Part shown: positions 41,186 to 49,900 of the stretch, piece after piece
How positions within the stretch are numbered: position 1 is the first letter of the stretch
How the letters are laid out: each line of letters opens with the position of its first letter
NCBI RefSeq assembly: GCF_014207445.1
Contig: NZ_JACHEM010000013.1
Location: forward strand, 213,666 to 277,665
Source of the DNA: Streptomyces candidus
GTDB taxonomy: Bacteria > Actinomycetota > Actinomycetes > Streptomycetales > Streptomycetaceae
Direction of reading: 5' to 3'
Length of the DNA stretch: 64,000 nucleotides
Notes under the pieces: generated by a model
What the model was told of the DNA's origin: nothing
Database searches by the model: none
The model's input: the letters and a program-made list of their open reading frames with translations, nothing else
Made by a program: the position numbers and the translations under genes

Positions 41186-42766
41186 ATGGCCTCACGACGG
41201 GACGAACTCAATGCGTACACCTTCGCCAAGCGGAGGCTGGTCGCACAGTTCCTCCGGCCCAGCCCGAACGGCTCGGAGGAAGGCGCACCGCGACCGCTGC
41301 GCGCGGTGCTGCCGGGAGTGCTCGTCGGCGCGGTGACGCTCGCCGGTGCCGCGACGTGGGGACTGTGGCAACCGGCCGCACCGGAAGGCTGGGAGAAGCC
41401 GCGCCAGAACGTCATCGTCGCGAGCCGGTCCACCGCCCGCTACGTGGTGCTGGACCTCGACGGAACCACGCGGCTCCACCCCGTCCTGAACATGTCCTCG
41501 GCACGCCTGCTGCTGGAGGACGACGCGAAAGGCTTCGTCAAGGTCGACGACAGGGTCCTCGACGAGAGCGGCCTGGACCGCGGCCCCGCCGTCGGCATCC
41601 CGTACGCCCCCGACCGGCTGCCGGACCCGGGGGAGGCCGTCGGGAACAAGAGCTGGGCGGTGTGCGAGAGGCCCGGACCTCGCGCCGGGCGCTCCGTCCA
41701 GCGAGTGGTCTTCGTCCTCGCGGGGAACGAGCGCCGCGCCCTCGCCGACCAGGGGATGCTCAAGGACGGTGAACTTCTGTACGTCAGGGTCCCGGACGGG
41801 TCGCAGCATGTGGTCGACGTGACGGGCACCGCGTACCGCCTCGCGCCGGCCCGAGCCCCGGGGCGGGTCCGAGCCCCCGGCAACGCGACGCCGGCGGACC
41901 CGCAGGCCCCCGACCCCGGCCTCCTCAGTCAGGTCGTCGGTCCCCGCCGCGCACCGCAGCAGGTGTCCGCGCGCTGGCTGGAAACGCTGCCCAGGGGCGG
42001 CACGATCGGCTTCCCCGCGATCGGAGCGAAACCCGGCGTCCCCACCCGTGCCCCGCGCGTGCCTCCCCCTCACAACGAGGTCGGCAAGGTCGTCGTGGCC
42101 GGGGTCGCCGGCGGACGGCAGCAGCACTACCTCGTACTGCCCGACCGCATCGCCCCGGTCTCCGACCTCATGGCGAGGCTCCTGGTGACGAGCCCGGAAC
42201 TGTCGCGGCTCCACCCCGGCGGCGCTCCGTTCCCCGCGAACGGCGGCTTCGCGCCCGGCGCCCCGTTCGAACCTCCCCGCGGCGCCAAGTGGCCTCAGCA
42301 CACCCGTGCGTCCGTCAACTCGCCGAGCCCCGTGCCCGGGAGCCGCAACACCGTGTGCAGCGTCCTGCGGGGCGTCGACGGCACAGGGGCCGCGAGGCTC
42401 GGCGTGTGGGCCGGCGCGCACTTCCCCCAGGCACTGCCGGCCGGCGACGCCACCGTCTACGTCACCCCCGGATCCGGCCAGTACTTCCGCCAGTTCAAGG
42501 GCAAGCAGACCCGGGCCGGCACGGACTACCTGCTCACCGACACCGGCCTGCGCCACGCGCTGCAGAACAACGCGGACACGACGACGGGCCCGCCACGCCC
42601 GCCACGCAAGGACGCCGCCGCACCGTCCGGCCCTCCCATGACTGCCGCACAGCTTCTCGGGTACGGGGAGAAGCGTCCCGTACCGATCCCGGCCGCCTGG
42701 TCGGAACTGCTGCCGACGGGGCCGCGACTGTCCACAGGTGCGGCGCAGCAGCCGCAGGGTTCATGA
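41186..42766 (+). CDS. eccB: Type VII secretion protein EccB
   Basis: A 526-residue membrane-anchored ESX subunit. It begins MASRRDELNAYTFAKRRLVAQFLRP, the canonical EccB start. One transmembrane helix follows at about residues 45-67 (LPGVLVGAVTLAGAATWGLW), then a large extracytoplasmic domain with NMSSARLLL, the GIPYAPDRLP segment, SWAVC with its disulfide cysteines, and the final QPTAWSELLPTGP-like AAWSELLPTGPRLS. The stop overlaps the mycosin ATG (ATGA). Confidence 0.93.
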   Translation: MASRRDELNAYTFAKRRLVAQFLRPSPNGSEEGAPRPLRAVLPGVLVGAVTLAGAATWGLWQPAAPEGWEKPRQNVIVASRSTARYVVLDLDGTTRLHPVLNMSSARLLLEDDAKGFVKVDDRVLDESGLDRGPAVGIPYAPDRLPDPGEAVGNKSWAVCERPGPRAGRSVQRVVFVLAGNERRALADQGMLKDGELLYVRVPDGSQHVVDVTGTAYRLAPARAPGRVRAPGNATPADPQAPDPGLLSQVVGPRRAPQQVSARWLETLPRGGTIGFPAIGAKPGVPTRAPRVPPPHNEVGKVVVAGVAGGRQQHYLVLPDRIAPVSDLMARLLVTSPELSRLHPGGAPFPANGGFAPGAPFEPPRGAKWPQHTRASVNSPSPVPGSRNTVCSVLRGVDGTGAARLGVWAGAHFPQALPAGDATVYVTPGSGQYFRQFKGKQTRAGTDYLLTDTGLRHALQNNADTTTGPPRPPRKDAAAPSGPPMTAAQLLGYGEKRPVPIPAAWSELLPTGPRLSTGAAQQPQGS

Positions 42767-44043
42767 GGAGCGGGGGACGGGTGTTCCGTACGAGGCGGGC
42801 GATCGGGCCCGGTGCGCGCCGTGGCCTCGCCCGCTGCATGGCGACCGTGGCCCTGGTCACCCTTTGCGCACCCGCCGCACAGGCCGAGGGCGAACCGACC
42901 GTGGACAGCGGCCCCTGCACCTTCCCGAACAAGCCGTACGCGGGCCGCCCCTGGCCCCTGCAACGTGTCCTGCTGGACGAACTCTGGGCGCAGGCCACCG
43001 GGAAAGGCGTCACGGTGGCCGTCATCGACTCCGGCGTCGACGTCACCCACCCGCAGCTCAGGACGGCGGTGAGCACCACGGGCGGACACAACTTCCTCGG
43101 CGCGGTCGGCAAGCGGAAGAACCCGACCCGCAACGGCACCGCCGACCCGGTCGGCCACGGCACCAAGGTCGCCGGCATCATCGCCGCCCGCCCGCACCCG
43201 GGTACCGGCTTCACCGGCCTCGCCCCTGGGGCCACCATCCTCCCCCTCGTCCAGAACGACGACGACAACAACGGCGACGCGGACACGCTCGCGAAGGCGA
43301 TCAAGTACGCGGTCGACAGAAGAGCGCAGGTCATCAACATCTCGCAGAACGTGACGGCGTCCCAGCAGCCCACCCCCGAGCTGCGTCGGGCGCTCGACCT
43401 GGCCCTCGGCCGGAACGTGGTGGTCGTCGCCTCCGCCGGAAACGACGGAGCGGACGGGGCACCGAAGCCGGGCTACCCCGCCTCCCACCCCGGAGTCCTC
43501 GCCGTCGCCTCCTCCGACCGCAACAACGAGCGGGCGTACTTCTCCCAGTCCGGCGGCTTCGTCGGCATCGCCGCCCCCGGCACGGACATCGTCTCCACCG
43601 TCCCGCGCGGCGGCCACTGCACCGACAGCGGGACGAGCTTCTCCGCGCCGTACGTCGCCGCCGTCGCCGCCCTCCTCAAGGAGAAACACGGAGGGTGGAG
43701 CGGCAAGCAGATCGTCACCCACCTCCAGCAGACCGCCGAGCGTTCCGGCCCCGGCCCCGACCCGCTGACCGGCTGGGGAGTGATCGACCCGGTGCGCGCC
43801 CTGACGCAGGACGAACCGGAACCCGGCACCCGCCCGGTGCCCGACAGCGGCCCGCCGAAGCGGCGGGCCGCCCTCCTGACCCCCGCCCGGCAGGGCGAGA
43901 CCCCGCAGGAACACGCCGCGCGCCTGGCCACCTACACCCTCCTCGGTACCGGAGCTGCGGTCGCGGCGCTGGTGGCCGGCGCGGTCGCCCTGCGCGACGC
44001 GAGGCGACGCGGACGACGTACGCCGGGGGACCGCCCGGCCTGA
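42763..44043 (+). CDS. mycP: Mycosin, type VII secretion-associated serine protease
   Basis: A 426-residue subtilisin-like protease anchored at the membrane. A signal peptide (LARCMATVALVTLCAPAAQAEG) precedes the catalytic domain, whose triad is visible: Asp in VIDSGVD (about 89), His in GHGTKVAGI (about 132) and Ser in SGTSFSAPYVA (about 292). A C-terminal helix (LLGTGAAVAALVAGAVAL) and a basic tail anchor it. Mycosins stabilise the ESX core and process some substrates. The ATG overlaps the eccB stop; the in-frame GTG at 42781 has a better ribosome-binding site (GGAGCGGGGGA) and may be the real start. Confidence 0.93.
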   Translation: MRSGGRVFRTRRAIGPGARRGLARCMATVALVTLCAPAAQAEGEPTVDSGPCTFPNKPYAGRPWPLQRVLLDELWAQATGKGVTVAVIDSGVDVTHPQLRTAVSTTGGHNFLGAVGKRKNPTRNGTADPVGHGTKVAGIIAARPHPGTGFTGLAPGATILPLVQNDDDNNGDADTLAKAIKYAVDRRAQVINISQNVTASQQPTPELRRALDLALGRNVVVVASAGNDGADGAPKPGYPASHPGVLAVASSDRNNERAYFSQSGGFVGIAAPGTDIVSTVPRGGHCTDSGTSFSAPYVAAVAALLKEKHGGWSGKQIVTHLQQTAERSGPGPDPLTGWGVIDPVRALTQDEPEPGTRPVPDSGPPKRRAALLTPARQGETPQEHAARLATYTLLGTGAAVAALVAGAVALRDARRRGRRTPGDRPA

Positions 44044-44346
44044 CACCACCCGCCGAACGGGTGTCGGAAGGATGCCCCGTACACGCGGAAATCCCGGGCC
44101 ATCACCGTCCCTGACCAGCCATTTGACCGGACCCGCCGGGCGGGGCCGATGGGACGCTCAGGTGATCCCACGGCGTACGGCCCTGTGTCGGCCGCGTACT
44201 TCGCACACCCGGCCACCCACGCGGGACGCACCGCCATGGCGGCACCGTGCGCGGCCGCTCGGCAGAACGACCCTCGGCAGAACGACCCACTCGGCAGGAC
44301 ACCCCCGCAGCAGGACGACCCGCACAAGGACGAAAGGAGCAGCACC
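44044..44346. other. Intergenic region between mycP and the ESX substrate genes
   Basis: It contains a TTGACC at 44123-44128 without a clear -10 partner and a 15-base direct repeat (CTCGGCAGAACGACC at 44258 and 44273, with a partial third copy). The frame of the next gene stays open through it, but its own ribosome-binding site lies at the end. Confidence 0.5.
44258..44287. repeat. Tandem 15-bp repeat upstream of the ESX substrate genes
   Basis: Two perfect head-to-tail copies of CTCGGCAGAACGACC, followed by a degenerate CACTCGGCAGGA. They lie about 60 bases before the GTG of the next gene. Confidence 0.7.
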
Positions 44347-44778
44347 GTGCCCGACGCAGGCGGCCCGCCCGGCGGCACCGGCGACCTCGAACGGGGCGTG
44401 GGCGCACTGAAGAAGTTCCGCTCCCGTGTGCACGCGATACTCGCCACCTTCGAGGACGGCGACGCCGGTACGAGGAAGGCCGCGACGCACACGCTCTCCC
44501 GCGCCCACTTCGGCGCGCCCGGCATCCCCTTCCCGGAAGCGGACGACCTGCACGCCCAGTACCGACGCGTGCACACCGGCCTCGTGCAGCTCTCCCGCTC
44601 CCTCACCGAGCAGATCGAGTGCCTGAGCATCGCCGTGCACGGCGCGGAGGTCGGCTTCGACAACCTGGAGGAAGACCTCCGGCGCCGCTTCTGGGCCATC
44701 CGCACCCGCACGGAAGCCGCGCGCACCCGCGCGGAGCACGAGCGCGACACGGACGAGAGCCGGAGGGCCCCAGGATGA
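44347..44778 (+). CDS. Helical ESX-associated protein, candidate substrate or chaperone
   Basis: A 143-residue, nearly all-helical protein starting at GTG after AAAGGAG. Helix-breaking FGAPGIPFPEADD sits between two long helices (GVGALKKFRSRVHAILATFEDGDAG and LHAQYRRVHTGLVQLSRSLTEQIECLSIAVHGAEVGFDNLEEDLRRRF). This is a helical hairpin reminiscent of WXG100-superfamily proteins but without a WxG motif. No signal peptide. Its stop overlaps the next gene's ATG. I do not recognise a named family; co-secretion or pairing with the next protein is inferred from the overlap and topology. Confidence 0.72.
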   Translation: MPDAGGPPGGTGDLERGVGALKKFRSRVHAILATFEDGDAGTRKAATHTLSRAHFGAPGIPFPEADDLHAQYRRVHTGLVQLSRSLTEQIECLSIAVHGAEVGFDNLEEDLRRRFWAIRTRTEAARTRAEHERDTDESRRAPG

Positions 44779-46055
44779 CCCGCTTCGAATCGTACGAACT
44801 CCCCACCATGGTCGACCTGGTGGCGGCCGGGAACCCGCAGGCCCTGGCACGGGCGGGCCGTGGCCTCACCGACATGAGGGCCGCGTTCCTCGACGCGTCC
44901 CGGGAACTGCGGGGTCACCTGGACGCGGTGGAGTGGCGGGGCGAGGCGGGCACCGAGTTCCGCAGGTTCGGCGGCCGCCTCGCGCTCCACGCGGAGGACC
45001 TCGGCACGTACGCGCACGTCGTCGGCGTGCAGCTCACGGAAGCGGCGACGGGACTGGCTTCGGTACGCAACTCCATGCCCCCGAAGAGCGCGGCCGGGAC
45101 CGCCGACCCGGAGCCCGACCGGCAGGAGGCCATCAACCAGCTCAACCGCCTGGCCTCCTACTACACGACCACGGCGGCGGTCCTGAGGGAGCAGGACCCC
45201 CCGGCCTTCGACGCCGACCTGAAGGCCGCGGTGCCCCGCCCGACGACCCCCACGCCGACGGGAACCACTCCGGGGACACCCGACGCGCCGGGACCGCGCC
45301 CCGGCGCACCCAACTGGTCGGAGACCGCCCCCGCCCGCCCGACGGAAAGTCCCGCCACGCCCCCGGCGGCCGTCGACATCCCGGCAAGTACCACGCACAG
45401 GTGGGCGCCCCCGGGAGCGGACGAGCTGGGCCAGGGGCGGCTTCCGGCCGCGCCCCCGCCCTCCTCCCCGCAGCCCATGGCAGCCCCTCCCGCCATGGAA
45501 CTCAGCAGCCTCAGCACCCCCTCCGCCACCACGCCTCTCCCCAGCACCCCGCCCGCACCCACCGCCGCCCCCGCCTCACTCTCCGCGTCGCTCCCGCCCC
45601 CGCTCCCCGGGATCGTCGGCGGTATCCCGGCCGGCCCGGCACCCCTGTCCAGGGCCCCGCTCACCTCTCCGTACGCTTCCCCGCCCAGCGCTGGGGGTGG
45701 CCGCCCGAGCCCCACGGCGACCGCACGCACCTACGGAGTGATCGGCGGCACCCCCACCTCCCTCAGCCCCCCGGCGCCCGCCCGAACAGCCCCCCTCGGC
45801 CCCGTCACCCCGGCCTCGACCCCTGCCTCCACCCGCGTCTTCACCCCGGGCGGCACAGGCCTGGTACGCCCGGGACCCCCGCCCCTGCACCAGCCCCCCA
45901 CCACCCGCAGACCCACACGTGCTCAGCGCGGACAGCAGCACCCCAGGACCAACCGCCCGACGGAGGACGAGGAAACCTGGGCCACCACCCCCGGGCAGGC
46001 TCCGACGCCGCCCGTCATCACCCCGCCCCCGACGCCCGCCCCACCACTCCACTGA
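44775..46055 (+). CDS. EspB-like ESX substrate: helical N-domain with proline-rich tail
   Basis: A 426-residue protein. Residues about 10-140 form long helices with the WXG-like turn VEWRGEAGTEFRRF (about 54-67) and continue to LNRLASYYTTTAAVLREQDP. From about 150 onward it is Pro/Ala/Ser/Thr-rich and disordered to the end. No signal peptide or membrane segment. The plan, a WXG/PPE-type helical domain plus a long low-complexity tail beside WXG100 genes, resembles Esp proteins such as EspB. I do not see a clear YxxxD secretion motif. Overlaps the preceding gene by ATGA and ends 12 bases before the first esx gene. Confidence 0.72.
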   Translation: MTRFESYELPTMVDLVAAGNPQALARAGRGLTDMRAAFLDASRELRGHLDAVEWRGEAGTEFRRFGGRLALHAEDLGTYAHVVGVQLTEAATGLASVRNSMPPKSAAGTADPEPDRQEAINQLNRLASYYTTTAAVLREQDPPAFDADLKAAVPRPTTPTPTGTTPGTPDAPGPRPGAPNWSETAPARPTESPATPPAAVDIPASTTHRWAPPGADELGQGRLPAAPPPSSPQPMAAPPAMELSSLSTPSATTPLPSTPPAPTAAPASLSASLPPPLPGIVGGIPAGPAPLSRAPLTSPYASPPSAGGGRPSPTATARTYGVIGGTPTSLSPPAPARTAPLGPVTPASTPASTRVFTPGGTGLVRPGPPPLHQPPTTRRPTRAQRGQQHPRTNRPTEDEETWATTPGQAPTPPVITPPPTPAPPLH

Positions 46056-46067
46056 GGAGACCCACCC

Positions 46068-46436
46068 ATGGCAATCCAGAAGGTCAACGGAGTAGCGCTC
46101 GCCCAGCTCCAGACCGAGCTCACCCACAACTTCCTCAGCGTCAAAGGCCAACTGACCCGGCTCCACGCCACGATCGACAACCTCGAAGGCCAGTGGCGGG
46201 GCATCGGAGCCGGCGCCTTCAACGCGAAGCAGACGCAGATCAACAACAACATGGTCGGCATCGGAAAGCTCCTGCTGAAGTTCCAGGAAGCGATCGAAGC
46301 GGCCCGCACGATCTCCGGGAACACGGAGGACGCGGTCAGCGCCGCCATGCGAGGAATCGACGTCGTCGACGGGTACGCGGGATCGTCCCCGCCGCCCCCC
46401 GCGGCCGCCCCCGCCTCCAAGCTCAGCAGCTACTAA
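46068..46436 (+). CDS. esxB: WXG100 family protein, long form with W-R-G turn
   Basis: A 122-residue helical hairpin protein of the ESAT-6/CFP-10 superfamily. Helix one (VALAQLQTELTHNFLSVKGQLTRLHATIDNLEG) is followed by QWRGIGAGAF, a WxG turn, and helix two. The C-terminus is a short Pro/Ala/Ser tail (SSPPPPAAAPAS), making it longer than the usual 100 residues. GAGGAG precedes the ATG. With the next gene it should form the secreted heterodimer described as EsxA-EsxB in S. coelicolor; which partner carries which letter is uncertain. Confidence 0.85.
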   Translation: MAIQKVNGVALAQLQTELTHNFLSVKGQLTRLHATIDNLEGQWRGIGAGAFNAKQTQINNNMVGIGKLLLKFQEAIEAARTISGNTEDAVSAAMRGIDVVDGYAGSSPPPPAAAPASKLSSY

Positions 46437-46450
46437 CAAGGAGTTCCGCC

Positions 46451-46750
46451 ATGTCCCAGAACGACGGCACCATGCTGGTCACGTACGCCGCACTCGACGA
46501 GGCCGCCCGCACGATCCGGAGCCAGGCGAACGCGCTCGACGAAAGTCTGCGCGCGATCAAGACCAAGATCAGCTCGGTGTCCGAGCTGTGGTCGGGCGAC
46601 GCCCGGGAGGCCTACAACATGGCGCAGGCGGACTGGGACCGCCAGGCCAAGGCCATCCACACGTCGCTCACGCAGATCGCCCGCGCGGTCCAGGAAGCGG
46701 CCCCGGCCTACCGCGCGGGAGACAAGAAGGCGGCCCAGGGCTTCATGTGA
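46451..46750 (+). CDS. esxA: WXG100 family protein with YxxxD signal
   Basis: A 99-residue ESAT-6-like protein. The turn between its two helices is ELWSGDAREAYN. Near the C-terminus APAYRAGDKKAAQGFM contains Y-R-A-G-D, matching the YxxxD general secretion motif of ESX substrates at the expected distance from the WxG. AAGGAG lies eight bases before the ATG. It follows its partner after 14 bases and is followed by a terminator hairpin. EsxA/EsxB letters are assigned by position only. Confidence 0.87.
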   Translation: MSQNDGTMLVTYAALDEAARTIRSQANALDESLRAIKTKISSVSELWSGDAREAYNMAQADWDRQAKAIHTSLTQIARAVQEAAPAYRAGDKKAAQGFM

Positions 46751-46770
46751 CGGCCGAACGCAACGAGCGG

Positions 46771-46804
46771 GTGCGGTCCGCGGCCGGACGGCCGGGGACC
46801 GCAC
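46771..46804 (+). terminator. Terminator after the esx gene pair
   Basis: GTGCGGTCC (46771-46779) pairs with GGACCGCAC (46796-46804), enclosing an inner CGGCC/GGCCG stem. It separates the esx operon from the convergent eccC gene. Confidence 0.78.
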
Positions 46805-46971
46805 CGGATACCGACGCACCGCCCTCGCCTTCCTTGTCTTCGCCGCGCGGCGGTGCGGTCGGCGTCCGTCGGCCCGGAGGCCCGAGCCGCCGGATCTGCC
46901 GAGGTCCAGAAACTCCCGGGAGAGACGTCAGGCCTGGGGAGTCCGACGGGGCTGCGGAGGCCCGGGAGGCG

Positions 46972-49900
46972 TCAAGTGGGGGAGTCCGCAGGGGCTGCGG
47001 GGGCCGGGGATGCCACCGTCCCCGTCCGCCCGACCAGCCCCGTCTGCACCAACGTGGCCCCCCGCCTCCGCGACACCACCACGCCCCGTCCTGGCGGCAT
47101 CGGACGCGGACGCACGCCGCCGAAGACGTCCCCCTCGTGCGGGTCGCCGGACAGCACCACGCCCTGCGCCCCCAGCTCCACCATTCGTTGCACGAAGGGT
47201 TCGTACGCGGCCCTGCCGGCTCCCGCCGTGTTGCGCGCCACCACGAACCGCACCCCCACGTCCCGGGCGAACGGCAGCAGTTCCGTCAGCGGGGCCAGCG
47301 GATTGCCGCTCGACGTCGACACCAGGTCGTAGTCGTCGACCACCACGAACACCGTCGGCCCCTGCCACCAACTCCGCTCCCGCAGCTCGCGTGCCGTCAC
47401 GTCCGCCGGCGGGGTGCGCCGCCGCATGAGCTCGGCCAGCGCGGCCACGTGGTGCTCCATCGCGTGCGACATCGGCACGTACTCCGCCAGGTGCGTCGCC
47501 GGCGTCACGTCCAGCAGCCCGCGCCGGTTGTCGATGACGAAGAACTTGCACTCCTCACCCGCGTACCGTTCGCTCAACTGGGCGATCAATAGCCCCAACA
47601 AATTGGTCTTGCCGGACTCGCCCTCCCCGAACACGAGGAAGAACGGATCCCGCTCGAAGTCCACGAACACCGGCTCCAACCGGTCCTCGTCGAGCGCGAG
47701 CGCCACTCCCTCCGCGGGCCGCGACCCACCGGAGGGCAGCTCCTCGGCCAGCAACCGCCTCGGAAGCAGGCGCACTTGAGGCGCCGCATGCGGCCACCGT
47801 CCCGCGACCTCCCGTACCAGTGCCGCCGTCCCCTCCGACAGTCCGTCGCCCGATTCCACGCCGTCGGCCCTCGGCACCGCACCCATGAAGTGGAGCTTCT
47901 CGGGCGTCAGCCCCCGCCCCGGCACCCCGGCCGGTACCTGAGCGGCCGCCTTCCGGTCCAGTTCCGAGTCCATGACGTCGCCGAGCCGCAGCTCCAGCCG
48001 GTTCATCAGCAGGTCCTTGAGCTGCGCCCGCACCTCCATCGACCGCGAAGCCGTCAGCACGACGTGGATGCCGTAGCCGAGCCCCCGCGCCGCGAGGTCG
48101 GCCACCACCGACTCCAACGCCTCGTACTCCGTACGGAAGTTGCCCCACCCGTCGACCAGCAGGAAGACGTCCCCCCACGGCTGATCGGCCGCGGAGATCG
48201 CACCGCTCGCCCGCATCGCCCGGTACGTCGCCACCGAGTCGACGCCCGCCGCACGGAAGTACTCCTCGCGTTCCGCCAGCACGCCGTACACCTCGGCGAC
48301 GGTACGGCGCACCTTCTCCGGGTCGAGCCGGGACGCCACTCCGCCCACGTGCGGCAGCCCGGCCACCGCGGACAGCCCGCCGCCCCCGAAGTCCAGCGCG
48401 TAGAACTGCACCTCCTGCGGGGAGTGCGTCAGCGCGAAGGCCGCCACCAGCGTCCGCAGCAGCGTCGACTTGCCGGACTGCGGACCGCCGACGATCTGCA
48501 TGTGCCCGGCCGCTCCGGAGAAGTCCCGCCACAGGGTGTCCCGCCGCTGCTCGAACGGCCTGTCCACCAGCCCCAGCGGCACCGAGAGCCGTGCCGCGGG
48601 TCCGGCGGACGTCAGCAGGTCCAGCGACGGCGGGCTCTCCAGGGGCGGCAGCCACACGCGGTGCGCCTGCGGCCCCTGCCCCTCCAGCCGCCGCACGATG
48701 ACGTCCAGTACGGAATCGGACAGCGCGGATTCCCCCGGTACGCACCCCACCGGTGCGGCGACCGCCCACGCGTCCTCCGCCGGTGCCGAAGCCGACGTCA
48801 CGCTGTCGGCGGGCGCGGAAGAAGCGGACGTCCCCTCCCCGGCGTCCCGCGCCCCCGGCACGAAGGGCGACACCGGTGCCGGCACGTCCGGCTCCGCCCG
48901 TCGCACCTCCACCGGCGCCGCCGTGAACAGCACCGGCCGCCGCTCTGCCGCCGCCGTCCCCGCCGTGGCGCCGGCGGCCTCCCGTACCTCCGCGTCCCGG
49001 TACGGTCCCGACACGTACGCCGCCTTGAAACGCACCAACTCGTCGGTGCCGTGCTTCAGATAGCCCGAGCCCGGCACGTTCGGGAGCTGGTAGGCGTCCG
49101 GCACCCCCAGCGCCGCCCGCGACTCCGCCGCCGAGAAGGTCCGCAGCCCCACCCGGTAGGACAGGTACGTCTCCAGTCCGCGCAGCCGTCCCTCCTCCAA
49201 CCGCTGCGAGGCCAGCAGCAGATGCACCCCCAACGACCGGCCGATCCGCCCGATCTGTACGAACATCTCGATGAAGTCCGGCATGGCGCTCAGCAGTTCA
49301 CTGAACTCGTCGATCACCAGGACGAGTGACGGAACGGGGCGCAGCGCCACGCCATTCGCCCCCTTCGCCCCCGCCGCCCGCGCCCGCTCGTAGTCGTGCA
49401 CGTTCGCGTAGTTCCCGGCGTCCCGCAGCAGCTCCTGCCGCCGGTTCAGCTCCCCCCGGATCGAGTCACCCATCCGGTCCACCAGCGACAGATCGTCGGC
49501 CAGGTTGGTGATCACCGCCGCCACGTGCGGCAACTGCGCCATCCCCGCGAACGTCGCCCCGCCCTTGAAGTCCGCCAGCACGAAGTTCAACGTCTCCGAC
49601 GAATGCGTCACCGCCAGCCCCAGTACCAGCGTCCGCAGCAGCTCCGACTTCCCCGAGCCCGTCGCCCCCACGCACAGCCCATGCGGCCCCATCCCCTCCT
49701 GCGCGGCCTCCTTCAGATCCAGCAGTACGGGAGTGCCGTCCTCGCCCACCCCGATCGGCACCCGGAGCCGGTCCGCCCGCGCCCGGGGCCGCCAGGTCCG
49801 CGCGACCTCCACGCCGTCCGCGTCACCCAGCTCCAGCAGGTCCGTGAACTCCAGCTCGGCCAGCAGCGGTTCGCCCTCGTCCAATCCCGTGGCCGCCCGC

